Positions 1-9,533 of a stretch of 64,000 bases of DNA are shown piece after piece. The DNA is taken from assembly GCF_014205685.1 (NCBI RefSeq), contig NZ_JACIIU010000001.1, forward strand, positions 186,001 to 250,000, given 5' to 3'. Source of the DNA: Paenochrobactrum gallinarii (GTDB lineage Bacteria; Pseudomonadota; Alphaproteobacteria; Rhizobiales; Rhizobiaceae). Every line of letters starts with the position of its first letter. Position 1 is the stretch's first letter. The translations under genes and the position numbers were made by a program. The notes under the pieces were generated by a model. It saw only the letters and a list, made by a program, of their open reading frames with translations, was not told where the DNA came from and made no database searches.

Positions 1-1508
1 GGCGGAATAGCAATATCGATACGGCCATTGCTAAGCTGGCCACCAAACAGGTTTTTCAACACCCATTCACGCGCTCCGTCGGCCACATCAACCGGCCATA
101 ATTGCTTGGCCTGCGCTACAGGCATTTCCGGCACACGCAGCATAAAAATAATACCAGCAGACCCCATCCCGAAACTTAAACTACCCTGCCCGTAAAGCGT
201 ACCATCAAGCGTTTTGATATCCAGATTGCTAAATTCAAGGCGATTGTCTTCGATATCAAAGCGCCCGGCAACACGGCCTGCAAATGGCAAAGGTGCTTCA
301 GTCGATTCCTGCGGTGCGCTTATCGCTTCGCTCGTGACTATTTCAAAACGATAGCCATCATCATCGGGCATTTTAGCATCATCATAAGCTTCCGGCCCAA
401 AAGCACCATTAAAATGAAGCATCACACCGCCAAGCTGCAAGTTTGACGGTCGGACTTCAATTTTTTTTGTGCCTTGTTGTAACTCCAGATTAAACTCAGC
501 CTGTCCAAAAATGTTAGGCACGCGCCCAACCTCAAGATCAACCTTGGAAATTTTAACCGATGCATTCAGCTTTTGCGAATGTTCCTCACTTGCGACCTGC
601 CCGCTCAACGCCAGCGACGCATTTGCCGATAATGAAAAATGCGCCGGATTAACGCTATTTTCCGTACCAACCAGCTGTTTTACCTGTGGCGGCGAACCAA
701 TATGAACCGGAATACCATCCAGATTAAGCGTAAAAGAATGCAGCTCGCCATTTTGGCGGCTCACAGTACCATCCAAAATAAGTGACTTACCCTGCCATTC
801 AAAAGCCCCCTTCAAAAGAACATTATCAATTTGCTCTTCAATAGAAGCCTGCTGGATAGCAAAGCGCTCTTCGCCTTTTGGTGTTGGAAATTTAATAACT
901 GCATCTGACAAGCGAATGGCCTGTGTCTGGCGTTTTGAAAGTAATGCCAGTGCTTCTTTCACACCATCAAAAACAAGTGCCGATGAGGCATCAAAATCTA
1001 TCCGCCCCTTGCTATCAAATGGCATCTTTTGCAGAAAATTATTATCTTGACTGCTCTCTGTCAGATTAATTTCGACACCGGACGCCTCAGCACTGCTAAC
1101 TTCAATTTTTCCCAGTAACAAAGCCAAAGGTGAAAGCCCAAGCTTAACCGACTGAATTTGCTGAATATCAAGGCCACTATGCGGTTCAATCAGCGTCACG
1201 TCATTGGCTTCAATGGCCAGATTATTCGTCTGATCCAGCGAAATACGCGCTTTGCCGACAGAAATTTTACCACTTTCACTCAAAAACTGCGTAATGCCTT
1301 TTTGCGCTTCGGCACGTAAAAACTCACTATCAAACCCGCTACGCAAAATAAAAAAACCTGCAACCAGCAAAACGGCTGCCACAAGCGGGATCGACAATAA
1401 AAAATAAAGAAAAAACCTGACGCCAGAACGTTTTTTGGCTGTTCTTGACGACGGACAAGCGCACAAATCCTCACCTTCAGCCGACAGGCTGCGTTCTATT
1501 CTTTCCAT
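1..1508 (-). CDS. AsmA-like / DUF3971-type protein, N-terminal part (cut by window edge)
   Basis: A leftward open frame of about 502 codons runs off the left edge of the window, so the C-terminus is missing. The product starts with a charged cytoplasmic tail containing a CAC pair, then one membrane segment (about residues 33-55, FFLYFLLSIPLVAAVLLVAG), then a long extracytoplasmic beta-rich region. The segment GAREWVLKNLFGG near the end matches the conserved GARxWV..N..GG block that I know from DUF3971/YhdP-like AsmA-family proteins, which are thought to act in envelope lipid transport. Start ATG at 1508 is a choice; the frame stays open upstream to a TAG, with a TTG at 1550 that would add 14 residues. 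It is divergent from bcp. Family assignment is from motif memory. Confidence 0.75.
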   Translation of the reverse strand, partial: MERIERSLSAEGEDLCACPSSRTAKKRSGVRFFLYFLLSIPLVAAVLLVAGFFILRSGFDSEFLRAEAQKGITQFLSESGKISVGKARISLDQTNNLAIEANDVTLIEPHSGLDIQQIQSVKLGLSPLALLLGKIEVSSAEASGVEINLTESSQDNNFLQKMPFDSKGRIDFDASSALVFDGVKEALALLSKRQTQAIRLSDAVIKFPTPKGEERFAIQQASIEEQIDNVLLKGAFEWQGKSLILDGTVSRQNGELHSFTLNLDGIPVHIGSPPQVKQLVGTENSVNPAHFSLSANASLALSGQVASEEHSQKLNASVKISKVDLEVGRVPNIFGQAEFNLELQQGTKKIEVRPSNLQLGGVMLHFNGAFGPEAYDDAKMPDDDGYRFEIVTSEAISAPQESTEAPLPFAGRVAGRFDIEDNRLEFSNLDIKTLDGTLYGQGSLSFGMGSAGIIFMLRVPEMPVAQAKQLWPVDVADGAREWVLKNLFGGQLSNGRIDIAIP

Positions 1509-1790
1509 TTCTTGCTTGGAAAACCGAACCTTGGTGATTTTCTGTCTCAATATCCTGATGCCACTATGCTTGAGCTAAGCGCCCAAACCAAAACCGAGTT
1601 CTCTAATCATGCGCCGCCTCACTATGGATGAGTGTCAGCGATTCGTAACTGATAAATCAGTATAATTAACAGAGTGCTGTAGAAAGCTTTCAAACCAGTG
1701 GTGTGATCCTTGCACTCCCGCCATCAATAATGGCATGCTTTTCAAAAAGCCGCTTATGAACAGCGAATCCGACACTTGAAAGGCATTAAT
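1509..1790. other. Divergent intergenic region between the AsmA-like gene and bcp
   Basis: This 282-bp gap must hold both divergent promoters. A TATAAT hexamer stands on the plus strand at about 1660, but no good -35 box lies 16-18 bp before it. I see no tRNA, repeat or reading frame of note. Confidence 0.5.
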
Positions 1791-2258
1791 ATGGCACAGC
1801 CTGCAATTGGTGATATTGCTCCCGACTTTAATCTGCCCGAAGATTTAAACGGCACACTAACCTTGTCTTCGCTTCGCGGCCAAAAAGTTGTCCTGTTCTT
1901 CTACCCAAAAGATGACACAAGCGGCTGTACCAAAGAATCAATCGCTTTCAGTTCCCTGAAAGCAGAGTTTGAAAAAGCCGATACTGTGATCGTCGGTATT
2001 TCACCCGATACAGTGGCAAAGCACCAAAAGTTTCGCACCAAACATAATCTCACCACTCTTTTAGTGGCAGATGAAGAGAGGACTGCACTGGAAGCCTATG
2101 GCGTCTGGGTGCAAAAAAGCATGTATGGACGTAAATATATGGGTGTTGAACGCACCACTTTTCTCATCGACCGTGAGGGCAAGATTGCCCAAATCTGGAA
2201 CAAGGTCAAAGTGGCTGGCCATGCGGAAGCTGTTCTTGCAGAGGCACAAACTCTGTAA
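1791..2258 (+). CDS. bcp: Thioredoxin-dependent peroxiredoxin, Bcp/PrxQ type
   Basis: A 155-residue thiol peroxidase that reduces hydrogen peroxide and organic peroxides in the cytoplasm. The Prx fold is clear: GDIAPDF near the N-terminus, FFYPKDDTSGCTKES with the peroxidatic Cys46, and GVWVQKSMYGRKYMGVERTTFLID in the C-terminal half. Cys46 is the only cysteine; the resolving cysteine found five residues later in E. coli Bcp is replaced by Ile, so this is a 1-Cys form needing an external thiol. The start at 1791 is preferred over the upstream TTG at 1776 because GAAAGG lies 8 bases before it. The gene is followed after about 30 bp by a small exported protein on the same strand. Confidence 0.95.
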   Translation: MAQPAIGDIAPDFNLPEDLNGTLTLSSLRGQKVVLFFYPKDDTSGCTKESIAFSSLKAEFEKADTVIVGISPDTVAKHQKFRTKHNLTTLLVADEERTALEAYGVWVQKSMYGRKYMGVERTTFLIDREGKIAQIWNKVKVAGHAEAVLAEAQTL

Positions 2259-2290
2259 TTTATATAAAAGCAGCAGCAGAAGGTTCAAAG

Positions 2291-2527
2291 TTGCAAATTT
2301 TCATCAAAAAATGCGTCCTCAGCACATTGGCCTGCACACTTGCTGGCCAGATGAGTTTAAGCGCATATGCAGATGAAATAGATGCCCCCACTGCACAGCA
2401 ACCCCTGCCGCCATTGGCACAATCAAAATTGCCGGTGCCGGTCGCCGTTCAACCAAACCTGCTGCAATCTTTAAGCACAAATGCAATTGATCCGATCATT
2501 ACGGGTCCGGTGCCGGTTAAAAAATAA
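2291..2527 (+). CDS. Small exported proline-rich protein of unknown function
   Basis: A 78-residue product with a good Sec signal peptide: two lysines (IKK), a hydrophobic stretch and a likely cleavage after SAYA at residue 27. The mature part is about 50 residues, rich in Pro, Ala and Gln, with no cysteine or recognisable domain. The start is TTG at 2291, with AGAAGG about 8 bases upstream. It lies 32 bp after bcp on the same strand and ends just before a strong terminator, so the two probably share a transcript. I do not recognise the family. The signal peptide, ribosome site and terminator support a real gene. Confidence 0.6.
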   Translation: MQIFIKKCVLSTLACTLAGQMSLSAYADEIDAPTAQQPLPPLAQSKLPVPVAVQPNLLQSLSTNAIDPIITGPVPVKK

Positions 2528-2546
2528 TCTGCAAAAATTACGCATT

Positions 2547-2575
2547 AAAAAAGGCCGGAATTTCCGGCCTTTTTC
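2547..2575. terminator. Bidirectional rho-independent terminator (bcp unit / alaS)
   Basis: A perfect 10-bp inverted repeat (AAGGCCGGAA and TTCCGGCCTT around one T) is flanked by an A-run on the left and a T-run on the right. It can stop both the rightward small-protein transcript and the leftward alaS transcript, which converge here. Confidence 0.9.
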
Positions 2576-2591
2576 TTGTTCTCTTTTATAT

Positions 2592-5249
2592 TCAGGCAAG
2601 TGCGCCTTTTACGGCGGCAATGGCATTGGCGGCCTGTGAACCATCCGGTCCGCCAGCCTGCGCCATATCAGGACGGCCACCACCACCGGCACCACCAAGG
2701 GCAGCAGACGCAACACGAACCAGATCAACAGCGCTGAAGCGCGATACCAGATCTTCCGTTACACCAACCACCGCACTGGCCTTGTTGCTTTCATCAATAC
2801 CAATGAAAAGCACAACGCCAGAGCCAAGTTGCTTCTTACCATCATCGGCCAATGGCTTCAGATCACGCGGTGCAACACCGGAAACAACCTTGCCCATGAA
2901 GTTCACGCCATTGACAACTTCATGTGCCGCAGCACCATCAGCGCTGTCGCCAACAAGCGCCAGCTTTTTGCGCGCTTCAGACAGCTCTTTTTCCAATTTG
3001 CGGCGTTCGTCCATCAGGCTGTTGACGCGTTCAAGCGCTTCTGACGGCGTTGTTTTCAGCGCCGATGCGATAGCTTTAACTCGATCATCCTGCTCTTCCA
3101 GATAAAGACGAGCGGCCTCACCGGTCAGTGCTTCCATACGGCGAACACCGGCGGCAACAGCGCCTTCAGACACAACTCGCACTAAACCAATATCACCGGT
3201 CTGGCGAACATGCGTACCACCGCAGAGTTCCAGCGAGTAAGTTTTACCGGCTTTATCGCCCTTCGTGGCAGTACCCATGGAAACCACGCGCACTTCATCA
3301 CCATATTTTTCACCGAAAAGCGCCATGGCTCCGGCTTCGATGGCATCATCAACCGCCATCAGACGGGTGTTGACCGGCGCGTTTTGCAGAATGATTTCAT
3401 TGGCAATATTTTCAATCTTGCGCAATTCATCTTCGCTGATCGGCTTCGGATGGGAGAAGTCAAAACGCAGACGCTCAGGGGCAACGAGTGAGCCCTTTTG
3501 CGCCACATGGGTGCCGAGTGTTTCACGCAGTGCTTCATGCAGCAAATGCGTGGCCGAGTGGTTAGAACGCATGCGCGAACGACGCTCATGATCAACCACC
3601 AGTTCAACAGCATCGCCGGTCTGGATTTTACCTTCACGGATTGCCGCCTGATGAACAAAAACGCCATCAGCCCGTTTCACCGTGTCGGTTACTTCAATCA
3701 CAAAGCCATCGCCATAGATGAAGCCTGCATCCCCCTGCTGACCACCGGATTCCGCATAAAACGGTGTCTGATTGACGATGATAGAAACGCTTTCGCCAGC
3801 TGTCGCGGCTTCAATCACGCTACCATCACGCACCAATGCGGTCACAACACCTTCTGCCTTCTCGGTATCATAACCGAGAAACTCAGTGGTGCCGACTTTA
3901 TCACGTACCTGGAACCAGACTTTCTCAGTCGCGGCATCACCTGAACCAGACCAGTTTGCACGGGCTTCGGCCTTCTGGCGTTCCATGGCAGCACTAAAAC
4001 CGTCAGTATCCACATTGATGCCGCGCTGACGCAAAGCATCTTGTGTCAGATCCAGCGGGAAGCCATAAGTGTCATAAAGCTTGAACGCGGTTTCGCCATC
4101 AAGGCTCTGACCTTCGCTCATATTTTCTGTTGCATCACTCAACAAGCCAAGGCCGCGTTCCAGCGTTTTGCGGAAACGGGTCTCTTCCAGTTTGAGTGTT
4201 TCAGAAATCAATGCTTCTGCACGCACCAGTTCCGGATAAGCCTGTCCCATTTTGCGAATGAGCGTTGGCAACAAGCGATACATAAGCGGATCACGGGCAC
4301 CAAGCAACTGCGCATGGCGCATCGCACGACGCATGATGCGGCGCAGCACATAACCACGGCCTTCATTGGACGGCAGCACACCATCAGCAATCAGGAAGCT
4401 GGCCGAGCGCAAATGATCGGCAATTACGCGATGGCTTGCGCGCTGGCCGCCTTCTGCCTTCACACCTGTTGCTTCTTCAGAAGCGCGGATCAGAGCTTTG
4501 AAAATATCAATGTCGTAATTGTCATGCACGCCTTGCAAGATTGCAGCAATGCGCTCCAAGCCCATACCGGTATCAATGGACGGACGCGGCAGATCAATGC
4601 GCTCTTCCTTGGTAACCTGCTCGAACTGCATGAAAACAAGGTTCCATATCTCGATGAAACGATCGCCGTCTTCATCAGCAGATCCTGGAGGGCCACCCCA
4701 GATATGATCGCCGTGATCATAGAAAATTTCGGAACACGGGCCGCAAGGACCTGTGTCACCCATCGCCCAGAAGTTATCATTGGTAGCGATGCGAATGATA
4801 CGATCATCGCTCAGACCAGCAATCTTCTTCCAGAAATTCGCGGCATCATCATCCGTATGATAAACGGTCACCAACAGCTTGTCTTTGTTAAGGCCAAACT
4901 CTTTGGTGATCAGGTTCCACGCATGGCTGATCGCTTCTTCTTTGAAATAATCGCCGAATGAGAAATTGCCCAGCATTTCAAAGAAAGTGTGGTGACGCGC
5001 AGTATAACCGACATTATCCAGATCATTGTGCTTGCCGCCGGCACGCACACATTTTTGCGATGTCGTAGCGCGGCTATAAGGACGTGCTTCCAAACCGGTA
5101 AACACGTTTTTAAACTGCACCATACCCGCATTGGTAAACATCAAAGTTGGGTCATTACGCGGAACCAACGGACTGGACGGTACGACTTCGTGACCGTTTT
5201 TGCGGAAATAATCGAGAAATGTAGATCTTATCTCGTTGACGCCACTCAT
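2592..5249 (-). CDS. alaS: Alanyl-tRNA synthetase
   Basis: An 885-residue class II synthetase that charges tRNA-Ala in the cytoplasm. The catalytic domain is N-terminal: [17 protein letters not shown] at 86-102 (motif 2 region) and DTGMGLER at 226-233. The editing domain carries HSATHLLH at 564-571 and CGGTH at 676-680, which bind the zinc used to hydrolyse mischarged Ser/Gly-tRNA. The C-terminal end is the Gly-rich C-Ala domain ([16 protein letters not shown]). Length and motifs are complete. It lies downstream of recA in the same direction, but a 508-bp gap and the recA terminator separate them, so alaS should have its own promoter. Confidence 0.99.
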   Translation of the reverse strand: MSGVNEIRSTFLDYFRKNGHEVVPSSPLVPRNDPTLMFTNAGMVQFKNVFTGLEARPYSRATTSQKCVRAGGKHNDLDNVGYTARHHTFFEMLGNFSFGDYFKEEAISHAWNLITKEFGLNKDKLLVTVYHTDDDAANFWKKIAGLSDDRIIRIATNDNFWAMGDTGPCGPCSEIFYDHGDHIWGGPPGSADEDGDRFIEIWNLVFMQFEQVTKEERIDLPRPSIDTGMGLERIAAILQGVHDNYDIDIFKALIRASEEATGVKAEGGQRASHRVIADHLRSASFLIADGVLPSNEGRGYVLRRIMRRAMRHAQLLGARDPLMYRLLPTLIRKMGQAYPELVRAEALISETLKLEETRFRKTLERGLGLLSDATENMSEGQSLDGETAFKLYDTYGFPLDLTQDALRQRGINVDTDGFSAAMERQKAEARANWSGSGDAATEKVWFQVRDKVGTTEFLGYDTEKAEGVVTALVRDGSVIEAATAGESVSIIVNQTPFYAESGGQQGDAGFIYGDGFVIEVTDTVKRADGVFVHQAAIREGKIQTGDAVELVVDHERRSRMRSNHSATHLLHEALRETLGTHVAQKGSLVAPERLRFDFSHPKPISEDELRKIENIANEIILQNAPVNTRLMAVDDAIEAGAMALFGEKYGDEVRVVSMGTATKGDKAGKTYSLELCGGTHVRQTGDIGLVRVVSEGAVAAGVRRMEALTGEAARLYLEEQDDRVKAIASALKTTPSEALERVNSLMDERRKLEKELSEARKKLALVGDSADGAAAHEVVNGVNFMGKVVSGVAPRDLKPLADDGKKQLGSGVVLFIGIDESNKASAVVGVTEDLVSRFSAVDLVRVASAALGGAGGGGRPDMAQAGGPDGSQAANAIAAVKGALA

Positions 5250-5690
5250 GCTCCACCTTCGGGTTTTTCACCCATCATTCAGACGCGATAACCGGCATTA
5301 TGCTCATATTGCGTCAAATACATCCGAGACAATCAATCTCTGTCTCACGTTAGAAATTATATAAGCCATTTCAATCAAAGAAAAAATGCGGATGCATATA
5401 AAACATCAAATAATATTTCTGCGTCTCGCATTTTATCATGTGCGGTATTACTGACCACACAGATTCCATGTATCTCATCGACCAGAAAGGCTTGATGAGG
5501 GATAAAAATCACCCGTATCAAACCGTATAGCCGGACAAGAAATGGCTTAAAGGTTAAGTGCTTTTAGCGAGCTCTGCTATGTCTGTCCAGCTTAACCAGC
5601 ATAGCATAAACGATGCTTTTCCAAGCCTCGTGGCATTTTCACACATTCATTTGCGCCCCACACATCAAGCACAAACATCAACGAATAACA
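5250..5690. other. Intergenic region upstream of alaS
   Basis: About 440 bp without a credible gene lie between the alaS start and the recA terminator. The part next to alaS (5340-5450) is AT-rich and probably holds the promoter, but I cannot point to a convincing -35/-10 pair. I see no T-box, riboswitch fold or tRNA. The plus-strand frame at 5558-5890 runs into recA antisense and lacks coding character. Confidence 0.5.
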
Positions 5691-5726
5691 AAAAGCCCCC
5701 GTTTACAATCGCAAACGAGGGCTTTT
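5691..5726 (-). terminator. recA rho-independent terminator
   Basis: Read leftward, AAAAGCCC pairs with GGGCTTTT, extended by CGTTT/AAACG after one mismatch, followed by TTTTTGTTATT. It begins about 30 bp after the recA stop codon. Confidence 0.9.
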
Positions 5727-5757
5727 ACAAATCATACGGCAGAAAATGCCAATATAA

Positions 5758-6843
5758 TTACATTTCAGCAGCTTCCGGCGCTTCATCTTCCGGACCGGTT
5801 CCCTCAAGGAATTTCTCCGCAATCAGACCGGCATTCTGGCGCAATGCAAGCTCAATTTCATTTGCCACTTCCGGATTTTCACGCAAATAGGTTTTGGCGT
5901 TTTCACGACCCTGCCCCAAACGCTGTGAATTATAGGAGAACCAAGCACCTGCTTTTTCAACAATACCTGCTTTAACGCCCAGATCGACCAATTCACCAAC
6001 CTTGGAAACACCGGCACCATACATGATGTCGAATTCAACCTGTTTGAAAGGCGGTGCAAGCTTATTTTTGACTACTTTGACGCGGGTCTGGTTGCCAACG
6101 ACCTCATCACGATCCTTGATCGCCCCAATACGACGGATATCCAAACGAACGGATGCGTAGAATTTCAGCGCATTACCACCGGTTGTTGTTTCAGGTGAAC
6201 CAAACATCACACCAATCTTCATACGAATCTGGTTGATGAAAATAACCATACAGTTGGAGCGTGAGATGGAAGCGGTCAGCTTACGCAGCGCCTGACTCAT
6301 CAAACGAGCCTGAAGACCCGGCAATGAATCACCCATATCGCCTTCAATTTCCGCACGCGGTGTCAGCGCTGCAACGGAGTCGATAACCAATACATCGATT
6401 GCACCGGAGCGCACCAATGTATCGGTGATTTCAAGCGCCTGTTCACCAGTATCGGGCTGCGAGATCAAAAGACTTTCCAGATCAACACCAAGCTTGCGGG
6501 CATAAACCGGATCAAGCGCGTGTTCGGCATCCACGAATGCGCACATACCGCCTTTTTTCTGTGCTTCTGCAATTGTGTGCAGAGCCAGCGTTGTTTTACC
6601 GGAGCTTTCAGGCCCGTAAATCTCAACGATACGACCTTTTGGCAATCCACCGACGCCGAGCGCAATATCAAGCGACAGCGAACCAGTCGGAACTGTTTCA
6701 ATTTCTACAACCTGATCGCTTTGACCAAGTCGCATGATCGAGCCTTTACCGAACTGTCGTTCGATCTGGGATAGCGCTGCATCCAGAGCTTTTGTCTTGT
6801 CCACTGATTTTTCCTCAACGAGTCGCAATGAATTCTGAGACAT
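5758..6843 (-). CDS. recA: Recombinase RecA
   Basis: A 361-residue DNA-dependent ATPase that forms filaments on single-stranded DNA, drives strand exchange and triggers LexA self-cleavage. Walker A is GPESSGKTT at 77-85, Walker B is [10 protein letters not shown] at 151-160, and the L2 loop region with [17 protein letters not shown] is intact. The acidic tail ([12 protein letters not shown]) is typical. Start ATG at 6843 has AGAGGATG upstream. The gene is monocistronic: a terminator follows it and a gap of about 300 bp precedes it. A degenerate SOS-like element is listed separately. Confidence 0.99.
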   Translation of the reverse strand: MSQNSLRLVEEKSVDKTKALDAALSQIERQFGKGSIMRLGQSDQVVEIETVPTGSLSLDIALGVGGLPKGRIVEIYGPESSGKTTLALHTIAEAQKKGGMCAFVDAEHALDPVYARKLGVDLESLLISQPDTGEQALEITDTLVRSGAIDVLVIDSVAALTPRAEIEGDMGDSLPGLQARLMSQALRKLTASISRSNCMVIFINQIRMKIGVMFGSPETTTGGNALKFYASVRLDIRRIGAIKDRDEVVGNQTRVKVVKNKLAPPFKQVEFDIMYGAGVSKVGELVDLGVKAGIVEKAGAWFSYNSQRLGQGRENAKTYLRENPEVANEIELALRQNAGLIAEKFLEGTGPEDEAPEAAEM

Positions 6844-6900
6844 TTATAACATCCTCTTGTGCCGCTTGTAGCCCGCTTTTAAGAGAGTTCTTAATTCTTT

Positions 6901-6915
6901 GTATCTGTTTTGTTC
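6901..6915 (-). promoter_or_regulatory. Possible degenerate LexA (SOS) box upstream of recA
   Basis: The alphaproteobacterial SOS box is GTTC-N7-GTTC (or its complement). Here the sequence is GTAT-CTGTTTT-GTTC on the plus strand, i.e. one good half site and one half with two mismatches, 58-72 bp upstream of the recA start. The position suits an operator, but the match is weak. Confidence 0.3.
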
Positions 6916-7074
6916 TGAAATTGCAATATGAGCAACTCATTGATTTTACATTATTTTAAAAATTTTGTTCTATGGATGTTCACCAATGATCAAAAAATTG
7001 CTCTTGCAGCAATTAAAATGACACATTCGGTAAATGTGAATTTTTCTTTAAATATTGATTCGGCTAAGATTCAA

Positions 7075-7111
7075 AAAAGCGTGATACCCGGTCACTGGGC
7101 ATCACGCTTTT
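7075..7111 (-). terminator. Terminator of the OmpA-type lipoprotein gene
   Basis: AAAAGCGTGAT and ATCACGCTTTT form an 11-bp stem; read leftward it ends in a T-run (GCTTTTTTGA). It lies about 40 bp after the stop codon at 7154. Between it and recA (7112-6844 read leftward) I see only AT-rich DNA with the recA promoter region. Confidence 0.9.
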
Positions 7112-7153
7112 AATCTTTAAACCGGCCTGATGGCGCTCAAGCCATCGCGTGAG

Positions 7154-7819
7154 TTACATCGCAGATTTCAATGGAGAAATTTCGATTTCCACGCGGCGGT
7201 TCTGAGCACGGCCATCAGGTGTTGCGTTAGAGGCAACCGGCTGCGAAGCACCATAACCGATGATTGCAAAGCGGCGCGGATCGATACCCTGACTACCGAG
7301 ATAGGTGCCAACCGAAGCAGCGCGGCGCTGTGAAAGCTGCTGGTTATGGCTGGCGCTACCTGTCGAATCGGTGTGACCTTTAATATCAACCAAAGTCTGG
7401 TTGAACTTACGCAGCACAATCGCAACAGAGTTCAAGGTTGGATAGAACTGACCCTTAACCGCATCCTGATCGGTGTCAAAGGTAATGCTTGAAGGCATGT
7501 TCAAGATAATACGGTCACCATTACGGGTAACGGAAACACCGGTTCCCTGCAGCTGCGCACGCAGTTCTGATTCCTGACGATCCATATAGTTACCGATGGC
7601 ACCGCCACCAAGCGCACCAATACCGGCACCGATCAGCACCGCATTACGCTGTGCAGTGCTGGAACCACCAACCATCAAACCACCCAATGCGCCAACAGCT
7701 GCACCGATAGCAGCGCCACCGGCGGTGTTGGAAACCTTTTCCTGGCCTGTATATGGGTCAGTGGTACAAGCGGAGAGGAAAGTTGCCGCAAGCGCAGCGA
7801 TGGTCAGTTTCTTGAACAT
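7154..7819 (-). CDS. OmpA-family lipoprotein with glycine-zipper segment
   Basis: A 221-residue outer-membrane lipoprotein. The lipobox is LSAC with Cys18. Residues about 33-77 are a glycine zipper (GGAAIGAAVGALGG and GAGIGALGGGAIGNYM), a membrane-inserting element. The C-terminal 100 residues are an OmpA-like peptidoglycan-binding domain: GHTDSTGSASHNQQLSQRRA, then GYGASQPVASN and AQNRRVEI. It probably tethers the outer membrane to the peptidoglycan, as in YiaD-like proteins. It has its own terminator and stands apart from recA downstream and the SLT lipoprotein upstream. Confidence 0.9.
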   Translation of the reverse strand: MFKKLTIAALAATFLSACTTDPYTGQEKVSNTAGGAAIGAAVGALGGLMVGGSSTAQRNAVLIGAGIGALGGGAIGNYMDRQESELRAQLQGTGVSVTRNGDRIILNMPSSITFDTDQDAVKGQFYPTLNSVAIVLRKFNQTLVDIKGHTDSTGSASHNQQLSQRRAASVGTYLGSQGIDPRRFAIIGYGASQPVASNATPDGRAQNRRVEIEISPLKSAM

Positions 7820-7946
7820 AAAAGATTATCCCTAAATGAGCGATTCTGAGCGTATAATAATACTGAATACGGCATGTACATGCACTTTATACGCATAAAG
7901 TCATTTTTCAAACCCCGGTTATTTATTAGCCTATTTTTTAAAATCT

Positions 7947-8528
7947 TTAGCGCAGACGCCCACAGCCTCTAAGCTGCACATCATAGCGCTTAGCCATATC
8001 TGCCGTACGTTTGGCACCATTTTTTGCAACCGAGCTATTGCGCCACACACCACGTGAATAACCACTATGGCCAGAATGATAAGCCAGATAAAGACTATAG
8101 GCATCATTGCGAGCAATGCCGTTGGTTCTGTAGCTTTGAAAGTGATACCAGCCGATAAAATGAATCGCATCATCAAAATTGCTGCGCGACGCACCGCTTC
8201 GGCCTGTTTCACGACGATAACGATCCCATGTGCCGTTCAAAGCTTGCGAGAAACCATAGGCCGTTGACTGGCGCTTCCACGGGATAAAACCGAGCAATTT
8301 GGTTCTTGGCGGACGTGCATAAGGGCGGAAACTTGATTCCGTATAAATGGTAGCCATCAAAACCGGAATCGGCACACCAAATTCGCGCGATGTTTTCTGT
8401 GCAGCACTATGCCAGTTATTGATCCAGCCATCCCGCTGATCAAAAATTGCACAAGCATTATTCACCTGTTTCGGCGCACTAGCACATCCGGCCAGAATCA
8501 GAAGCGCTACGAGACACAAAATGCGCAT
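7947..8528 (-). CDS. Lipoprotein with lytic transglycosylase (SLT)-like domain
   Basis: A 193-residue product with lipobox LAGC (Cys15). The start ATG at 8528 (second of two adjacent ATGs) fits the AAAGG ribosome site better than 8531. The lysozyme-like fold is suggested by IYTESSFRP with the candidate catalytic Glu64, then YGFSQALNGTWDRYRRETGR (the GxxQ-type block) and YLAYHSGHSGYSRG, typical of SLT-type transglycosylases that cut glycan strands of peptidoglycan. Whether it is catalytic or only binding cannot be told here. It is leftward like its neighbours, with about 130 bp to the OmpA lipoprotein and no obvious terminator in between. Confidence 0.8.
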   Translation of the reverse strand: MRILCLVALLILAGCASAPKQVNNACAIFDQRDGWINNWHSAAQKTSREFGVPIPVLMATIYTESSFRPYARPPRTKLLGFIPWKRQSTAYGFSQALNGTWDRYRRETGRSGASRSNFDDAIHFIGWYHFQSYRTNGIARNDAYSLYLAYHSGHSGYSRGVWRNSSVAKNGAKRTADMAKRYDVQLRGCGRLR

Positions 8529-8767
8529 CATTCAACCTTTCTACCATGCCCGTTTCATCTAGCGATTGAGACTGGTATTTTGATAATCACCCTTTGATAT
8601 GCAGTAAATTCAAAGGCTGACAATGACCGGAATGCGTTCAAAAAGTGGCATCTTTAAAGATCATGAATGAACCGTAAATATTAACAGGCACTTTCCAGCA
8701 GACTGAGGCGCGGCTCAAATTTCAAAACATGGTAAATAGTGAAGCGTCAAAACTGGTAAATGCACAT

Positions 8768-8799
8768 AAAAAAAGCAGCCCGGAAGGACTGCTTTTTTA
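8768..8799 (-). terminator. Terminator of the FMN reductase gene
   Basis: AAAAAAGCAG and CTGCTTTTTT pair around a short GC-rich loop; leftward the T-run is good. It lies about 20 bp after the stop codon at 8821. Confidence 0.85.
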
Positions 8800-8820
8800 T
8801 AATTACAGAGGTTTTTAAAA

Positions 8821-9369
8821 TCAGCCTTCAATGCTTTTCAGCAAATCAGCAACGCCTGCCTTGATAAAGGAAAGGCTTGCTTCATCACTCAAACGACCGT
8901 CAGTAATTTTCTCATGCACGGCAGCCAGAACTGTCTGCGGACGCAGTACCTGACGCGCACCAATTGCCATCATCGCCTCATTCAATTGTGCCTGCGCGCG
9001 CACGCCGCCAGTGGCAGCCGGTGATGCAGTCATCGTGAAAACAGGCTTGCCAATCATGTGGGATTTGCCATGCGGGCGGGAAATCCAGTCCAGCGCATTT
9101 TTCAGCACACCGCTCATGCCATAAATATATTCCGGTGAAGAAATTATCATGCCATCAGCATCCGCAACGGCCTGACGCAGATCCTGAACAGCCTGTGGCG
9201 GCGTTGCTGTATCTTCGTCCTGATTATAAAGCGGAACATCATTGAGCGGGAAAATCTGCAATTCAACATTCTGCGGCAGGTTTTCAGCAATGGTTTCTAA
9301 AATGATAGTATTGAAGGCATTTTTACGAATACTGCCTGAAATGCCAAGCAAACGAATAGTCTTTGTCAT
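8821..9369 (-). CDS. NAD(P)H-dependent FMN reductase
   Basis: A 182-residue flavodoxin-like reductase of the NADPH-dependent FMN reductase family (relatives reduce quinones, chromate or azo compounds). Evidence is the FMN phosphate loop LGISGSIRKNAFN at the N-terminus and SPEYIYGMSGVLKNALDWISR in the middle, the hallmark SPEYN..pG.LKNAiDW motif. The start at 9369 is preferred over 9372 because AGGTGC then has better spacing. It is monocistronic, with its own terminator and about 160 bp of upstream sequence. The true substrate cannot be inferred. Confidence 0.9.
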   Translation of the reverse strand: MTKTIRLLGISGSIRKNAFNTIILETIAENLPQNVELQIFPLNDVPLYNQDEDTATPPQAVQDLRQAVADADGMIISSPEYIYGMSGVLKNALDWISRPHGKSHMIGKPVFTMTASPAATGGVRAQAQLNEAMMAIGARQVLRPQTVLAAVHEKITDGRLSDEASLSFIKAGVADLLKSIEG

Positions 9370-9533
9370 CATGCACCTTTATAAAATTCATTGCAGAAAA
9401 CGATCAAAATCAATTTTCTGCCAATTGCCCCTGTCATACACAGTGGCGCACATGGTGACAAATAATTTTAACCACTTTTAAATAAGCAAAATCATGACCT
9501 TACATGGGTTTCCTGAAAGGAACCGCATTCAAT

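Noticed and set aside
4041..4961. 306-codon plus-strand frame opposite alaS
   Set aside because: It is the antisense shadow of a fully conserved alaS; its translation has no domain character and no ribosome site.
5250..5690. T-box or other riboswitch before alaS
   Set aside because: No T-box sequence, specifier stem or terminator/antiterminator pair is visible, and T-boxes are not expected in this lineage.
7871..7886. GCATGTACATGC palindrome between the two lipoprotein genes
   Set aside because: A perfect 12-bp palindrome, but with no conserved context, spacing or second copy to support an operator; left as chance.
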